Below, one piece after another: positions 63,913-64,000 of a stretch of DNA of 64,000 bases. The stretch covers positions 620,001 through 684,000 of the forward strand of contig CM035357.1 of assembly GCA_020137815.1 (NCBI GenBank), in the 5' to 3' direction. A program made the position numbers and the translations under genes. The first letter of the stretch is position 1, and every line of letters starts with the position of its first letter. The stretch comes from Hormiphora californensis (Eukaryota; Ctenophora; Tentaculata; Cydippida; Pleurobrachiidae). The notes under the pieces are model-generated. The model saw only the letters and a program-made list of their open reading frames with translations, was not told where the DNA came from and made no database searches.

Positions 63913-64000
63913 CAGTCGGACCCCGATTTACCGGAACCCCGATTTACCGGGAGGATTTCTTTCCCCCGATTTTTTTTGGAAAATTTTCGAAGTTTGGCCG
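63913..64000. mobile_element. Tigger/pogo-like element, copy 4, cut by window end
   Basis: Begins after TA with CAGTCGGACCCCGATTTACC; the phrase CCCCGATTTACCGG is repeated within 20 bp. The right end lies outside the window. Confidence 0.7.

Overview
This window is nuclear DNA from an animal. It contains a calcium-channel alpha2-delta subunit, two seven-transmembrane receptors, ceramide kinase, nucleoporin NUP35 and a sperm-tail (FSIP2-like) protein. The genes are split by mostly short GT-AG introns (about 60 to 1,900 nt). The compact genes, moderate GC, very abundant (CT)n/(GA)n microsatellites and dense small inverted-repeat transposons suggest an invertebrate, possibly an early-branching animal. 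The sequence alone does not settle the phylum. All gene calls come from reading exons by eye and recalling protein families; no search was run.

Layout. 1-810: a 39-bp minisatellite. 2.8-6.0 kb (minus): ceramide kinase, most exons resolved. 6.8-7.4 kb (plus): a secreted discoidin/fucolectin-like protein. 7.7-8.7 kb (minus): an unrecognised four-exon gene. 9.4-18.9 kb: repeats, a long hairpin, microsatellites, a 100-N gap (14874-14973) and poor-quality sequence after it. 18.95-24.99 kb (plus): a nine-exon FSIP2-like coiled-coil gene whose last exon carries about 40-residue helical repeats and four frame breaks. 25.1-26.6 kb (minus): a sushi-domain surface protein. 28.6-30.2 kb (minus): a rhodopsin-class receptor with a broken third loop. 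33.3-34.2 kb (plus): a coiled-coil protein. 34.7-36.4 kb (plus): a 74-residue secreted peptide with a TATA box. 37.2-50.7 kb (minus): a near-complete alpha2-delta gene whose introns are full of small transposons. 51.3-52.6 kb: apparently corrupt sequence. 53.6-54.3 kb (plus): a one-exon membrane protein with PPxY and LPxY motifs. 55.1-59.6 kb (minus): NUP35. 62.6 kb to the edge (plus): the 5' part of a second receptor.

The genes do not form a pathway; they are ordinary neighbours in an animal genome. The most striking feature is the set of non-autonomous inverted-repeat elements. Several families recur within the window. One pair keeps exact 9-bp target duplications, and a 684-bp composite is present twice in inverted orientation at near identity. 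The other notable signal is a run of single-base frame changes in otherwise well-conserved coding exons. Insertion-type assembly error is the simplest explanation, but one change coincides exactly with a stop codon and deserves checking.
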